NCBI GenBank assembly: GCA_947683625.1
Contig: CANTUR010000283.1
Location: 186,001 to 250,000, forward strand
Reading direction: 5' to 3'
DNA: 64,000 bases
From: Mallotus nudiflorus
Lineage: Eukaryota > Streptophyta > Magnoliopsida > Malpighiales > Euphorbiaceae
In this document: positions 11,930-22,711 of the stretch, in pieces
Numbering within the stretch: position 1 is the first letter of the stretch
Layout: every line of letters starts with the position of its first letter
The notes under the pieces: model-generated
Database searches by the model: none
Told to the model about the DNA's origin: nothing
Seen by the model: the letters and a program-made list of their open reading frames with translations, nothing else
Position numbers and translations under genes: made by a program

Positions 11930-12235
11930 GCACTGTCATCTTCAAACTATAATCTGAAAGGTAAGATCTTGATTTTTTAATTAGCAAGCACCGTGTTATT
12001 TGGAGTATAATTTAAAAGTTGTACTTCTGCTTTTTACAATGTTATCTCTAGAGTTCAATCTGAAAGGTGAACTTATGCACCGTCATCTTTAAAGTATAAT
12101 CCAAAAGATGAATCTAACTCTTTAATTAGTAAATTCTACACCGTTGTCTCCAGAGTTCAATCTAAAAGGTGAACTTTTGCACCATCATCTTCAAAGTATA
12201 ATCTGAAAGGTGAAATTTGTTTTTTCAATTAATAA
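11930..12235. repeat. Degenerate tandem repeat, period roughly 110-120 bp
   Basis: The phrases GCACCGTCATCTTNAAAGTATAATC and AGAGTTCAATCTGAAAGGTGAA alternate through the stretch. Copies have diverged and no coding potential is seen. Confidence 0.65.
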
Positions 12236-12399
12236 GTTTCATCTTTGTCCATCATGATGTACCAATTAGGAGATTTGAACATCTTCTATCTATTGTCCTT
12301 AAGTTACAACTTGAGAGGTCTATAAAAATAAAGAATTCCATTCAAAGGAAAATGCAAGTTCATGTCGTTAGCCTTAAGTTGTCACATAAGATAAACATC

Positions 12400-13035
12400 T
12401 TATAACCACTTCAGCGTCAGATGAGGTCAATTAAAAATATATGTTGTATAGCCTCTAGGGCATTAAGTGAGGTCAACTTAAAAGCATCGAGTAGCCTCCA
12501 AAGGCATCAGATAAAGTCTATCGAAAGGTGTCCTATAGCCTTTAGGACACCAGACAGGGTCAACTAAAAATGCACTGTGTAGCCTCTAAACACGTTAAAT
12601 GAGGTTAACTAAACATTTGTCACATAGTGTAAGGGCATCAGACAAGGTTAACTAAAAAAAGTGCCATATAACCGTAAAGGTTTTATACAAGGTTAACTAA
12701 AACATGTGCCATATAGCTTGTAAGTCACTATACAAGGTCAATAAAAAGGTGTCATATAGCCTTTAAGGCGTCAGACAAAGTCAACTAAAATGTGTCATAT
12801 ACCCTTTGGGGCGTCAGGCAGTGTCAACTAAAAATGTCATATAGCCTATTGGTCATTAGACAAAGTCAATAAAATTATACTACATAGCCTTTAAAGCATT
12901 AGAAAGGTCGACTAAACAAGTCGTATAGCCTCTGAGGCATTAGGCAAGGTCAACTAAAAAAGCATCATGTAGCCTTTGGAGGCATTGGGCATGGTAAACT
13001 AAAAAAGCTAAATAGCCTCTAAGGCGTTAGGTAGG
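12400..13035. repeat. Minisatellite array, unit about 50-60 bp, left part
   Basis: A loose unit containing AAGGTCAACTAAAAATG, then CATATAGCCT, then a variant of TTAGGGCATTAGGCA repeats about eleven times with variable length. The same unit resumes at 15083, so one array was split by the solo LTR at 13036-15082. Confidence 0.85.
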
Positions 13036-15082
13036 TGTAGACGATGCGATTTAGCACGTGCCTAAGATCTTAACAACCATGACACTGTTTGATCTCAGGG
13101 CTTTAGAGAACACACTAACCATTGTCATAAAGACATGGCATAGAGATGAAGAGTCGCCACCCAGGGTAATAACTGGGACAAATAAAAAAATGTGGTACTC
13201 TATTCTCTAAAAGAAAGCTAGCACCACAACCAGAAGATTTTGGGTATGGAATATCAACTTCTTTTAGTCTTGTGTTCTTTTAGAGTTATTTTATGAATTG
13301 CTATCTTACTCTTTATTTACATGCAATTTCATATAACACCTTATTAAAACAATCAACTCTAGGCAAACTAGTCATGAAATATACAAGTAAATAATGCATT
13401 CATCACAATCCCTAAGTTAATCTAATCTGCATTTATTTTAATTAAATGGGCCAAATCTATATATTTTAATTTGCAAGTGAGTCTAAAGATTAATGGGCCT
13501 AATTCCTTTTAATTAAATGATCTTAAGTCTATTTATTTTAATTCTAAAAATGGGCCTAAATCTACAAATTAAGAAAAGGCTTAAATTAACTGGGTTAAGT
13601 CTAAATTAATTAAATTAAATTAGGAAGGTCTATGTCTAATTAACTAAATGGACCTAAGTTATCTATACCCTAAATCTAATTAATTATGGGCCTAAAATAC
13701 ATCTCAATTAATTAAACCTAAAGAAACCTAAATTTAAATGGGTTAAAGCCTAATATGGGTCTAGGGCCCAAAACACACAAACATAAGCAAACAAGCCCAA
13801 AAACAATAAAAATATCAAAACAAAAAAATAAAAGATCAAATAATTAATTTAACTTTTTCTAAAATCCCTAATTTAATTAAAGTGACCATAAACAAATAAA
13901 ACAAAACAATTAATAGGCAACCCTAATTCTATCCACTTAAATCTAATTCAATTTTAATTAAATAACCTAATGATTTCTATAGCCATTAATTTTAATTAAT
14001 TATTGAATGAAACCCTAATTTTACTAATCAATTACTTAAAATAAAATACACAAGCACACACACTAAATTTTATTATTTCCACTATTGGGGCTATTACAAT
14101 GAACTATTGAGAATAATAAAAAAAGAACAATCCCAAAAATAAATAAAAATAAGAAAATTAAATAAAAAAAAAAACCTAGAAACTACATTTAGCTACAAGG
14201 TTCCATCCACGACATTTCATGGATCTCTATGGATTTGGCTCTCCAAGTATAATCATTATGTAATCCCTTCCATAATCACCATCACAAAAGGGTAAAATAA
14301 TGATTAGTGAATAAAATTATAATAAGAATTAAATAAATTTGAAATTCAATAAAATCAAAATAACAAAAAAAGAATAAAAGAAAGTAGGGAGAAGATAATG
14401 CTTTATGGATGCTGAATAAATTGTTACTCAGACTAGTAAGATCATCGTTATTTTTAGTAAGCCTTTAAGAACTCATTATTCTTCCTCTCAAAAATCTCCT
14501 ACGAATAAATCACAAAGAATTTATGTACTGCCTAAAGAAAAGTCTAGAGATCCTTAAGAAGAAGAGAGTTAAAATTGTAGAAAGTGCTGAGGATTAAGAA
14601 TTCCCTCCTTTATAGAAGCTTAAGCTCTCTTTTTATAGGAAAACCCCAAAAAACCCTAGTTCTTACGTACTAAAGAGTTTCAATTTTAAAAGGACTTTAT
14701 TTGCTGAAAAATTAGATAAATCCCAAAAATAAATTTAAGATAAAATTTTTTAGCCAATCAAAACTCAGAAAAAAAAATATTTTATTTTCTGTAAAAAAAT
14801 AAAAAAGTAGACAGAAAACATATAATTCCTATCAGAATTATATAATTCCGATCTTTTTTTTAACTTTTAATTATAAAGAGACCCCTAAAAATTAAAATTT
14901 TTAATTAAGTCTTAAAAAGTATTACAATTAAGTCCTTAAAAAACCAATGAAACTCTTTCTGAAAACGTATTCAAACTTTTGAGGTTTCAAACTTCAAGTT
15001 TTGTAGACCTACTTATAACATTCTCATCATTGGAGTCCTTTATCGCATCCATATTTTATTACCCCAAAATTAGGTGTTTACA
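13036..15082 (-). mobile_element. Solo LTR of a Tat-like Gypsy family, inserted in the minisatellite
   Basis: The 2047-bp segment begins TGTAGAC and ends GTTTACA, and the minisatellite continues on both sides. Flanking 5-mers GTAGG (13031-13035) and GCAGG (15083-15087) look like a target duplication with one transition. On the minus strand it opens TGTAAACACCTAATTTTGGG, an opening I associate with Tat/Ogre LTRs. Its first 150 bp on the plus strand resemble those of the LTR at 18478 (shared GACACTG and GAGT-GCCAC phrases), so the two belong to related families. No ORF. Confidence 0.7.
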
Positions 15083-15510
15083 GCAGGTCAACTAAAAATA
15101 CATCATATAGCCTTTAGGGCATAAGGCAGGTCAACTAAAAATGCATTGTATAGCCTCTAGGGCATTAGGCAGGGTTAACTAAAAATGCACCATATAGGTA
15201 AGGTCAACTAAAAATGTACCCTATGGCCTTTGGGGCATTAGGCAAGGTCATTAAAAAAAATGTGTCGTATAGCTCTAGGGTGTTAAGTAAGGTCAACTAT
15301 AAAATATGCCATATAGCATGTGGAGGTGTTATACGAGGCACACAAAACATGTGTCATGTAGCCTATGAGGTGTCAGACAAGGTCAATCAAAAGGTGTCAT
15401 GTAGCTTTTAAGACATCAAGCAGGGTCAATTAAAAGGTATCGTGTATCCTTTAAGGTGTCAAATAGTGTAACTAAAATTTTGCATATAGCCTTTAAGGCA
15501 TTAGGCAAGG
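15083..15510. repeat. Minisatellite array, right part
   Basis: It continues the unit of 12400-13035 (AGGTCAACTAAAAATGCA, then ATAGCCT, then GGCATTAGGCA) for about seven more copies. Confidence 0.85.
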
Positions 15511-17039
15511 TATTGAAGCTGGTCTACATCCTATGCACTAGACCTAGTTCACTCTTGAAAAACACATTTCACAAAAAGTTTAAAACTGACGAATGCATGA
15601 TTGTGATCTTTGAAAGTTTTTTAAAGTGATTTGACAACACAAGCTCATACTATGTTTGTAAAAGACATGCATTATTCTAATACGCCTAAGTATGTGGTTT
15701 GAAAATGACTTTTATAAAAATGATTCCATGTAGACATGAATTAATAGTCAAAAAATAAGAATCATAAATGACTTTGTATGCATCAACTAGCGAAGTGTCT
15801 TTCCTATTTAGAGCTAATCTTTGGGAACTAGCCCTCATTGTATGAAAGAATCTAGATTCAAAAATTAAGTCTATCAAAGACTATCATTGAGATCAATTTA
15901 TCCAAATGGAGTAGAAATTAGAACTCCCCTCATTATCATATTGGGATAATGATAATAAATGTCCCTTGAAGGGTTGCCTTCTTTAAATGCTTTATTGTTG
16001 TAGATTATTGTGCTTAACCTTTAGTGTGGAAAAGATACTTTATTTGCCCCCAGGTCAGAAATTTATTGAAAGACTCTATCACTCATGAGGTTCACATAAT
16101 CTTAAAAGTTACCCCCCCCCAGTTGAGGAATTGATAGATCTTATCACTATCTTATGATTTCTTAAACTGCTCTTCTCATAATAAAAATGCAACCAATTTT
16201 GTTTTATATTCCTTTTTTTGCCTAAGTTTCCCCCTTTTAGGAGTTTTCAGACCTAGGTCTTTTATTTTTTCTCTTTTTTATTTTTCCTCTTTTTTTTAGG
16301 TCACTCCCTTTTTAAGAGTTTTCAACCTAGCTAAGTTATTGCAAATTCATGATGATGTTGACCACTATTTTGTTATGCTAAATATTTATGTTGCCATATT
16401 AGTTGTTAATCGCTCAATGCTCCTGCTACTAATTGTCGAACGTTGATATCACTCACATTGTTGAATATTATAAAACTTGTAAAAAGTCCATGTTTGACAC
16501 TTCACGTGCTAACATTATGCTAGTCATGACTATCTTCACATGATTACTCCTTTGTTATAATTAGGCATACTACAATATGCTTATTATTGATAAGCCCTTT
16601 ATGGGTTTTTTTTACCAACTATGTTTCAGCTCACAGTCAGTGGGAATTTTGAGATTTGAGTTTGGCATCATTACAAATCATCAGGACTTTCGAAGGGTTA
16701 CATAGGATCGACTTTTTCAAATATGAGTGGCATAAACAAGGATTTTTTTTTCTTCTTGTTCTTCTCTTTTATTTTCATTTTTTCTCTTCCTTTCCTTCTC
16801 TTTCTTAGTGAATATGGAGAATTCATTTCAAGATAACCTAACATTGAAAGTGCCAGAAAGGGAAATTAAAAGTCAATTCTAACATTAGTCCTCTCATTTG
16901 ATTTGTTTTGTTTCTTTATTTTTCTTTTCTTTTGAATCTCTCTCGTTCAACATAAGATAGCATGCACAATCATAACAAATTTATAATCATATAAATCAAA
17001 TATTTATTAGCACAAAGAAAAAAGTGTTGTAGTAAAATA
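15511..17039. other. Non-coding interior of the Tat-like element
   Basis: AT-rich with pyrimidine-rich tracts, including a C10 run at about 16111-16120 and T/C-rich DNA at 16200-16310 and 16740-16800. No frame resembles pol domains on either strand. Confidence 0.5.
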
Positions 17040-17910
17040 TTGTTCTGAATTATTACAACCTTAAAAGATAATAATTATGAGTGTTCAAATTCAAGTCAGC
17101 TTTAATTTGTACTCTAAAATGATACAACTCTTTGAAGTCCTTTATGCCCATGTCCTTCAATTTATTGGCTAGAGATGGAATGCATGCTTCAATGACTATT
17201 ATCAACTGGTCTGACTCTATAGGTTTATGCTTCATCTGAGCCAACTTTCCTCTCCATCCATTCAAGAAGCTCACAAAGGCTTCATCATGTCTTTGAGTTG
17301 TATTTTGTAACTCTTGAAGGGAGACTTCAAATTAATATTTCAACCCATATTATGTGATAAAGACTGAACACAACTCCCTTCAGTCCTTCTAAACATGTGC
17401 ATCCAGAGTGCAATACCACTTGATAGTAACTCCTTCCAAGGATAATGGAAATTGTTTGACAATCTAAGCTTTAGATAACCTAGTGGCTTTTATATAGGTG
17501 ACATACTGCTTTAGGTGTAGGTGAGGATCATTAATGCCACAGTATTTCTTCATATTTGGGAATTTATATTTTAAGGGCAATGGTTTTTCCTCTAAATCCA
17601 AGTCCACATAAGCTAAGTTAGGATTGAGCCTATACTTTTTCATCATAGTTTGTAGTTGATCTATTTGCCTTTTCATATCTTTCATCCATTATGACTTAGT
17701 AAGATCTGCAGGTGCCTTTAATTTTTCTTTCAGTGGTTCACCAAGAATAATTCTAGTTTCAGAGTCTTCTTCATTAAAGGGCATCTTCCCTACTATCTCA
17801 ATAACCATGTCTCTAATCATTTGTCGCATGTCATCCTTAATTTCTTGCTCTTGCTTGAAAAATTAAAAATTAAAATTGGAGGGTCTTGACATTCTACTCC
17901 CTTATGAAGT
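17040..17910 (-). pseudogene. gag: Gypsy gag (retrotransposon gag domain), broken
   Basis: The minus strand carries an N-terminal helix (MKDMKRQIDQLQTMMKKY, 17630-17685), an FPNMKKYCGINDPHLHLKQY block equal to the gag 'F-YDGT-DP--HL' motif, a WY block, then FLNGWRGKLAQMKHKPIESD and the helix LANKLKDMGIKDFKELY (17053-17274). This is the capsid-type gag domain of Tat-like and TR-GAG elements. Stops (for example SKA* at 17464 and within 17275-17460) and frame changes show that it no longer codes for a full protein. No zinc knuckle or protease follows. Confidence 0.8.
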
Positions 17911-18458
17911 GGCCTCAATTATTTGATTGGATCCTTGATATTGGTGGGCCAAATTTACCTTTGATCTACTTCCAAACAAGAAAAGGCTTATGACTAAAAA
18001 AAATGCATTTTTAAAAATTACAATGTATGAAATGAAAAATTATTTATTTACAAAAACAAGCATGTCACATAGCAAAGTCTTCCAACCTTATTTCTCTCAT
18101 ATATTTATTCAATGGTGAGTCTCTTTTCCTACGATTTTTGGTCTAGATTTTGATTACAAGTTGCTAAGTCACTATATAAGCTGAGTATTAGGTTGTAGGC
18201 TTTAACTCCTATAGTTATGTACCTCCATTGCATCTCCCCATGCAAGGGTCCTTGCAACATAAGATAAACATGTCTTGTGAGTGGCAATAGCCAAACACTC
18301 CACTATAAAGGTTTGAGTGAAACACATGCAACAAAATAAAGACTATTGTCGAGTTATTTGGGACTGAGTGCATATTGTGTGAAAAGTGTTGTGAATGCAA
18401 AAGAAATAAGAAAATAATTAAAAATGATAAAATACAAAACACTAGAATTAGTTTCCCT
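17911..18458. other. Leader region of the Tat-like element between primer site and gag
   Basis: No conserved frame. Minus-strand sequence leads from the putative primer site toward gag. Confidence 0.5.
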
Positions 18459-18477
18459 ATCCCCATTAAAGTCACCA
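18459..18477 (-). other. Putative primer binding site of the Tat-like element
   Basis: The minus strand reads TGGTGACTTTAATGGGGAT, resembling the TGGCGACTC-GCTGGGGA primer site common in Tat/Ogre-type elements, and abuts the presumed LTR end. Confidence 0.55.
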
Positions 18478-20495
18478 CTCTACGCGTCTACTTAAGTGTT
18501 AGATAACCACGGCACTGTGTGGACTCAGAGCCCACTTAGAAGATACAACAGGGGCTTATAGCTCTAGTTGGAGATGGGAGTTACCACTCAAATGAGATCC
18601 AGGATACACTTTTATAGCAACCGGATCCCATGGAGGGCCCCCAACAACCGTCCTTAGAGTTTGGGTTCGAAAACTAGGTGTGGGCTTTTAAATGCCCACC
18701 CAACCTTATAGTTGGCCTCCATTCGTGTTTCATGTTTTATTATTTTTAATTATTTAATTATTTCTTTTTTACATGCAAAATTGCAATCGCCTCCAAACAA
18801 GTTCCAAATTTTACAATTAAGCGCATGTGGTTAATTAATTCCAATTTCATGCAATTTGGTCCATCATCCATCACACCATACATTCAAACTAAATTAACAA
18901 TATAAAATATAAAGATAAAGTGCGTACACAAAGAAATGGAGGGAGGATAAATAAATTACAATCCTTTTCACAAGCAAAATAAGTATAAAAATAAATAAAA
19001 CAAAATAAAGTAAAAATTATAAAATAAACTATAAGTTTAAATTAATATCAATCTTTGCTTAACATAAGAAATGAATTCAGGTTAGATCAAGAAAATAACC
19101 TACAAAGAAAAGATAAAGTTAGTTCACGAAATTGAATAAGAAAAAATAAATAACAATTATGAAAATTCAATCGCACTAAATGTGAAAAATAAATAATAAA
19201 GTAAAATAAAATTATGAGTATACGAGTTATTAAATGAATGAGAAGTTAATTAAATTATAAAAAAAAACACAAATAATACAAAAAGATAAACAAATTCCTA
19301 AAAATTAAAGAAAGCTAGAATGCAAATTTAAAACATAATTAATTATAATCAAACCATCAAATTGAATCTAAATTGCAGCCTAAATTAAATGATATACTAA
19401 AAATTAATTTAGTAAAAATCACATATAATCAACACACCATGGAGCCATTTGAATAAAATTAAAAATGTAAAACATGTGCAGAAAAGGTGCAGAAAATCTT
19501 AATTGCTTGTTAGAGACCGACCTTTACCATGCTAAGGTGGCGCCTCAATGATAAGGAGTCACCTTATTCACATTAAGGAGAACTAAACGCACTAAGGCAA
19601 CACCTTATTGAAGGGTGTCACCTTAGTGCCCCAAATTTAGTACAGAAGACAAACACTGAAAAATATATAGAAAATAAAAAAAAGAACAAAACACAAAGAA
19701 CCAGAGTTCTAATATCCAAGTTAACCCAATAAAATCACATTGTTTTCATTGATTAAAAAATCATAAATTAAAAATCATGAATGCTGAAAAAAAAAAAACA
19801 TAGAAAATATTAATTTAGGCTTACTGTTTATAAAACTTGTTTTGGCTCCCCTATCGTTGGCCCTTAGAAGTATTTCAAAATGATTGTAATGAACTAAAGA
19901 ACAGTGCAAAGCTTATGTTCAATCTCCCTTATCAAGTCAAGACATCTATTGATTTCCTCAGCCCTTGTTGCTTCAGTGTTTTCTTTAATTCCCCCTCCGC
20001 TTTTTTCTTTTTTTCTTTTTAATGGTTAACCTCTCTTTTTTGTGGTTCACCTCTTTTTTTTTCCCTCTCGGAAAACTCTCTGCTCTTATGTTCTTCTTTT
20101 TTCTGCTTTCCCTCAAGTCCCACTTTTTTCTTAATTTTTTTTGCTTTTTTATTCTCCTCTCCCAACCATCTCTCATCATTCTTCTCTACATTCCATTCTA
20201 TCAGCAATGATTTCCTGTATTGGAGAAATTGCACCAAAAGTTTGGAATGTTGACGAAAAAATATCCCGTGATGTGGTCCACCTTTTGCATTAATTAAAAA
20301 ACAACTTTACATTGTTAAGGCGACATCTTAGTAATAAGGCGCACCACCTTTATGCTAAGGCACTGCCTTATTAACTTATTTAAAAATTCTTTTTGGGCCA
20401 CTAGACCAATAAGGAAAAAAAAACAAAACTTTACATTTATTCACGCTCTTTTTTTAAATTTTAATCGCTCGTGAGCCGACCAAGCCAATTGTTAT
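18478..20495 (-). repeat. Right (5') LTR of the Tat-like element
   Basis: Its right third (19806-20495) repeats 11106-11795; its left part starts next to the primer site and shares motifs with the start of the solo LTR at 13036. The far end dissolves into a TA repeat at 20495-20509, so the last bases are uncertain. Confidence 0.65.
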
Positions 20496-22200
20496 ATATA
20501 TATATATAACTTTTATATTGAAGGATGACTTGTTAATACTACACCATTATTCTGTGGTGTCATATCAATAATTTTAAGTGCCATATTATTAATGTTAGAC
20601 GGTACACTAGTAATGTGTAAAATTATCACAACGAAATCACATATTATTAATGTTAGATGCTACACTAGTAATGTGTAAAATTATCACAAAGAAATCACAT
20701 ATCCAAAATTTGTGAAAAAAAAAAATTTTTTTTAAAGTACGTATTTTTTTTACACGTTTTCCCCTATTCAAGGAACTTCAAATTGCTAAACCAAATTTCA
20801 CATCTTTTCTTTTTCTATAATTGTTCTGTATTGTTTCAGTTTAATGTTCAAGGTTAAAAGAATTTTCTTTGGGAATAATTTACTGATTTAAAAAAAAAAA
20901 TAATAAAACCGTTGTATTTTAAAATTTATAACCATTGTATTTTTCATTTTTAGAGTATAGCCGTTATAGTTTAAAAATACAAATTCAGTTGTTGTGAATG
21001 CCTGAAGTATCGTAGAAGCTACAAATACAATAACTGATCTTTTTGTTATAATTATTTATAACAAAATTAATTAATAGGAGAGGTGAGGCTTAGAGAAGCG
21101 GTTTTGAGCTAATGAAATAAATGGTGTAATTAGTTTTTGGTTGAGAAGCAAAGGCACTTTCATTATATATATATCAATGAGAATTGCATGACATTATTAA
21201 GCTACATAATTACTCATTTAACACGTAATTATTTCCAGATATATTACACATTATTTGTTTATTAACAATTTTCTAACTGTACTTAACAGCTGTACTTCAA
21301 CATTGAGTCTAAATTTATTGTATCAATTTGGACTTCTTTTTTTTTTTTTAATAATAATTTAAGACCCTGAAATGCAAATACATATGTATTATATGTGTGC
21401 AATTAGTTAGCAAAATATTAATTATAATTTCTAGAAAAAAAAAAGTATGAAAAGGCTTAATATAATGTTAGTTTTTCTTTTTTTTTTTTTGAAATTAATA
21501 TAACGTTATGGTGACTTTTATCATGTTTTGCATTTAATTATCGATATTCATAAATCATTAAATTTTGATTAATATAGTTCAATTCATATAAAATTATAAA
21601 GAAAATATATATTTTTAATAATTAATTTTATATATTTATATATACTACGACTACAATTCAAAACGTAGTTTAAATAAAAATATATTCCCAAAAGCTTATT
21701 CCAAAAATTGTTGTTACTTTATCATATGCTTTAAAAGGTTTGGGTCTAAGAATTGATCACTTCTAAAAAGTAAAGATTACACAGAGGAACATAAACTAGT
21801 TAATTACCAAACTAATGAAATTTTCTTTTTATTATATGATCACTATCGTAACACGTAATTAAAGTCCAATTAAGGCCAACATTAAACATAAAATTTGGGT
21901 TTAATATCATTTATAGTAAAAACAAAAAAAAAGGCAAATTTTTTTCCAAAAAATATTGAGTATTGCAAGTTTCTGCATCATTCAACAAGATCACCACATT
22001 AGAAAATTAACGTAACCTGTAATAAACAACAAAAATTACCTAATAATTATAGTGTCTTTCAATTGTGTATTATCTATATATAAATATATTAACCCCTCAG
22101 TTTTGAAGTCAAACAACTTTTTCTTTCCGCTGCCTTTTATAACCTTCTTCACCTTTTAGATTTTTAAGGATTTTGGAAACGTCCCATTTTGAGTTGTCAA

Positions 22201-22231
<31 letters not shown>

Positions 22232-22490
22232 CCATTTTTAATACAAAAATTATAGATTTTTCTACAATATAAATAAATGGAAAAATTTTTAAAATATCTC
22301 CACTTGTTTACATTCCATAAAAAAAAATATTTTTTATGAGAAAAAGATGCGCAACTGTTTGTCCAATCATATAATTATTCTTAACAAGTTGGTAGTATCA
22401 AAATGAAAATATTTATTCTGAAATTGCTGTGTAGCTTAATGTTCCGAGTGATGTTGAAGTAGAATTACGTGAGTTGTTAGCATAGGAGGA
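20496..22490. other. AT-rich intergenic DNA upstream of SWEET
   Basis: Contains a 58-bp tandem duplication (listed separately), T and TA runs and no protein-like frame. The TA run at 22208-22231 is a microsatellite. Confidence 0.6.
20583..20698. repeat. 58-bp tandem duplication
   Basis: Copies 20583-20640 and 20641-20698 differ at three positions by eye, so the duplication is fairly recent. Confidence 0.9.
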
Positions 22491-22497
22491 AGTTCCG

Positions 22498-22573
22498 TTA
22501 TTTAAGCATTTCTTATCCAATACCTACAATACTCTACTCTCTCACTCTCTTCTTCAATCTCTCTTTGCCTCTG
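22498..22573 (+). promoter_or_regulatory. Likely SWEET core promoter and pyrimidine-rich start region
   Basis: A TATA-like TTATTTAAGC (22498-22507) lies about 30 bp upstream of a CT-rich patch (22532-22573), the usual layout of plant core promoters with a Y patch. This puts transcription start near 22520-22535 and gives a 5' leader of about 180 nt. Inferred from composition only. Confidence 0.45.
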
Positions 22574-22594
22574 AAAAAAAAATAATAATAATAA

Positions 22595-22630
22595 TTCTTG
22601 AATCTTATATATACATATAAGATTCAAGAA
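22595..22630 (+). other. Perfect 15-bp inverted repeat in the SWEET 5' leader
   Basis: TTCTTGAATCTTATA (22595-22609) and TATAAGATTCAAGAA (22616-22630) are exact reverse complements around a 6-nt loop, ending about 80 nt before the start codon. Confidence 0.85.
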
Positions 22631-22711
22631 ATATTATAACATCAAAACTCTCTCCATTTTTTTTGGGTTTCTTTTTGCTTCTGTTTTTTCAATTCTTTAG
22701 AAGCTTAAAAA

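Larger units (their letters stand above)
11106..20495 (-). mobile_element. Tat-like Ty3/Gypsy element, gag-only, with internal tandem arrays
   Basis: A direct repeat (11106-11795 versus about 19806-20495) forms LTR ends. Just inside the left copy is a polypurine tract, and inside the right LTR (which extends left to about 18478) is a primer site resembling the TGGCGACTC-type site of Tat/Ogre elements. The interior has a gag relic (17040-17910) and, between gag and the 3' LTR, long tandem arrays, as in Tat-lineage and TR-GAG elements. I find no RT, integrase or RNase H, so it is non-autonomous or deleted. It hosts the Sirevirus in its left LTR and a solo LTR in its array. Confidence 0.72.

Noticed and set aside
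12400..15510. Regular repeats that could suggest a CRISPR array
   Set aside because: Units and gaps vary, there are no unique spacers, and the context is a plant retroelement.
22498..22630. TAL-effector target box in the SWEET promoter
   Set aside because: Known in other SWEET genes, but nothing in this sequence alone identifies an effector site.
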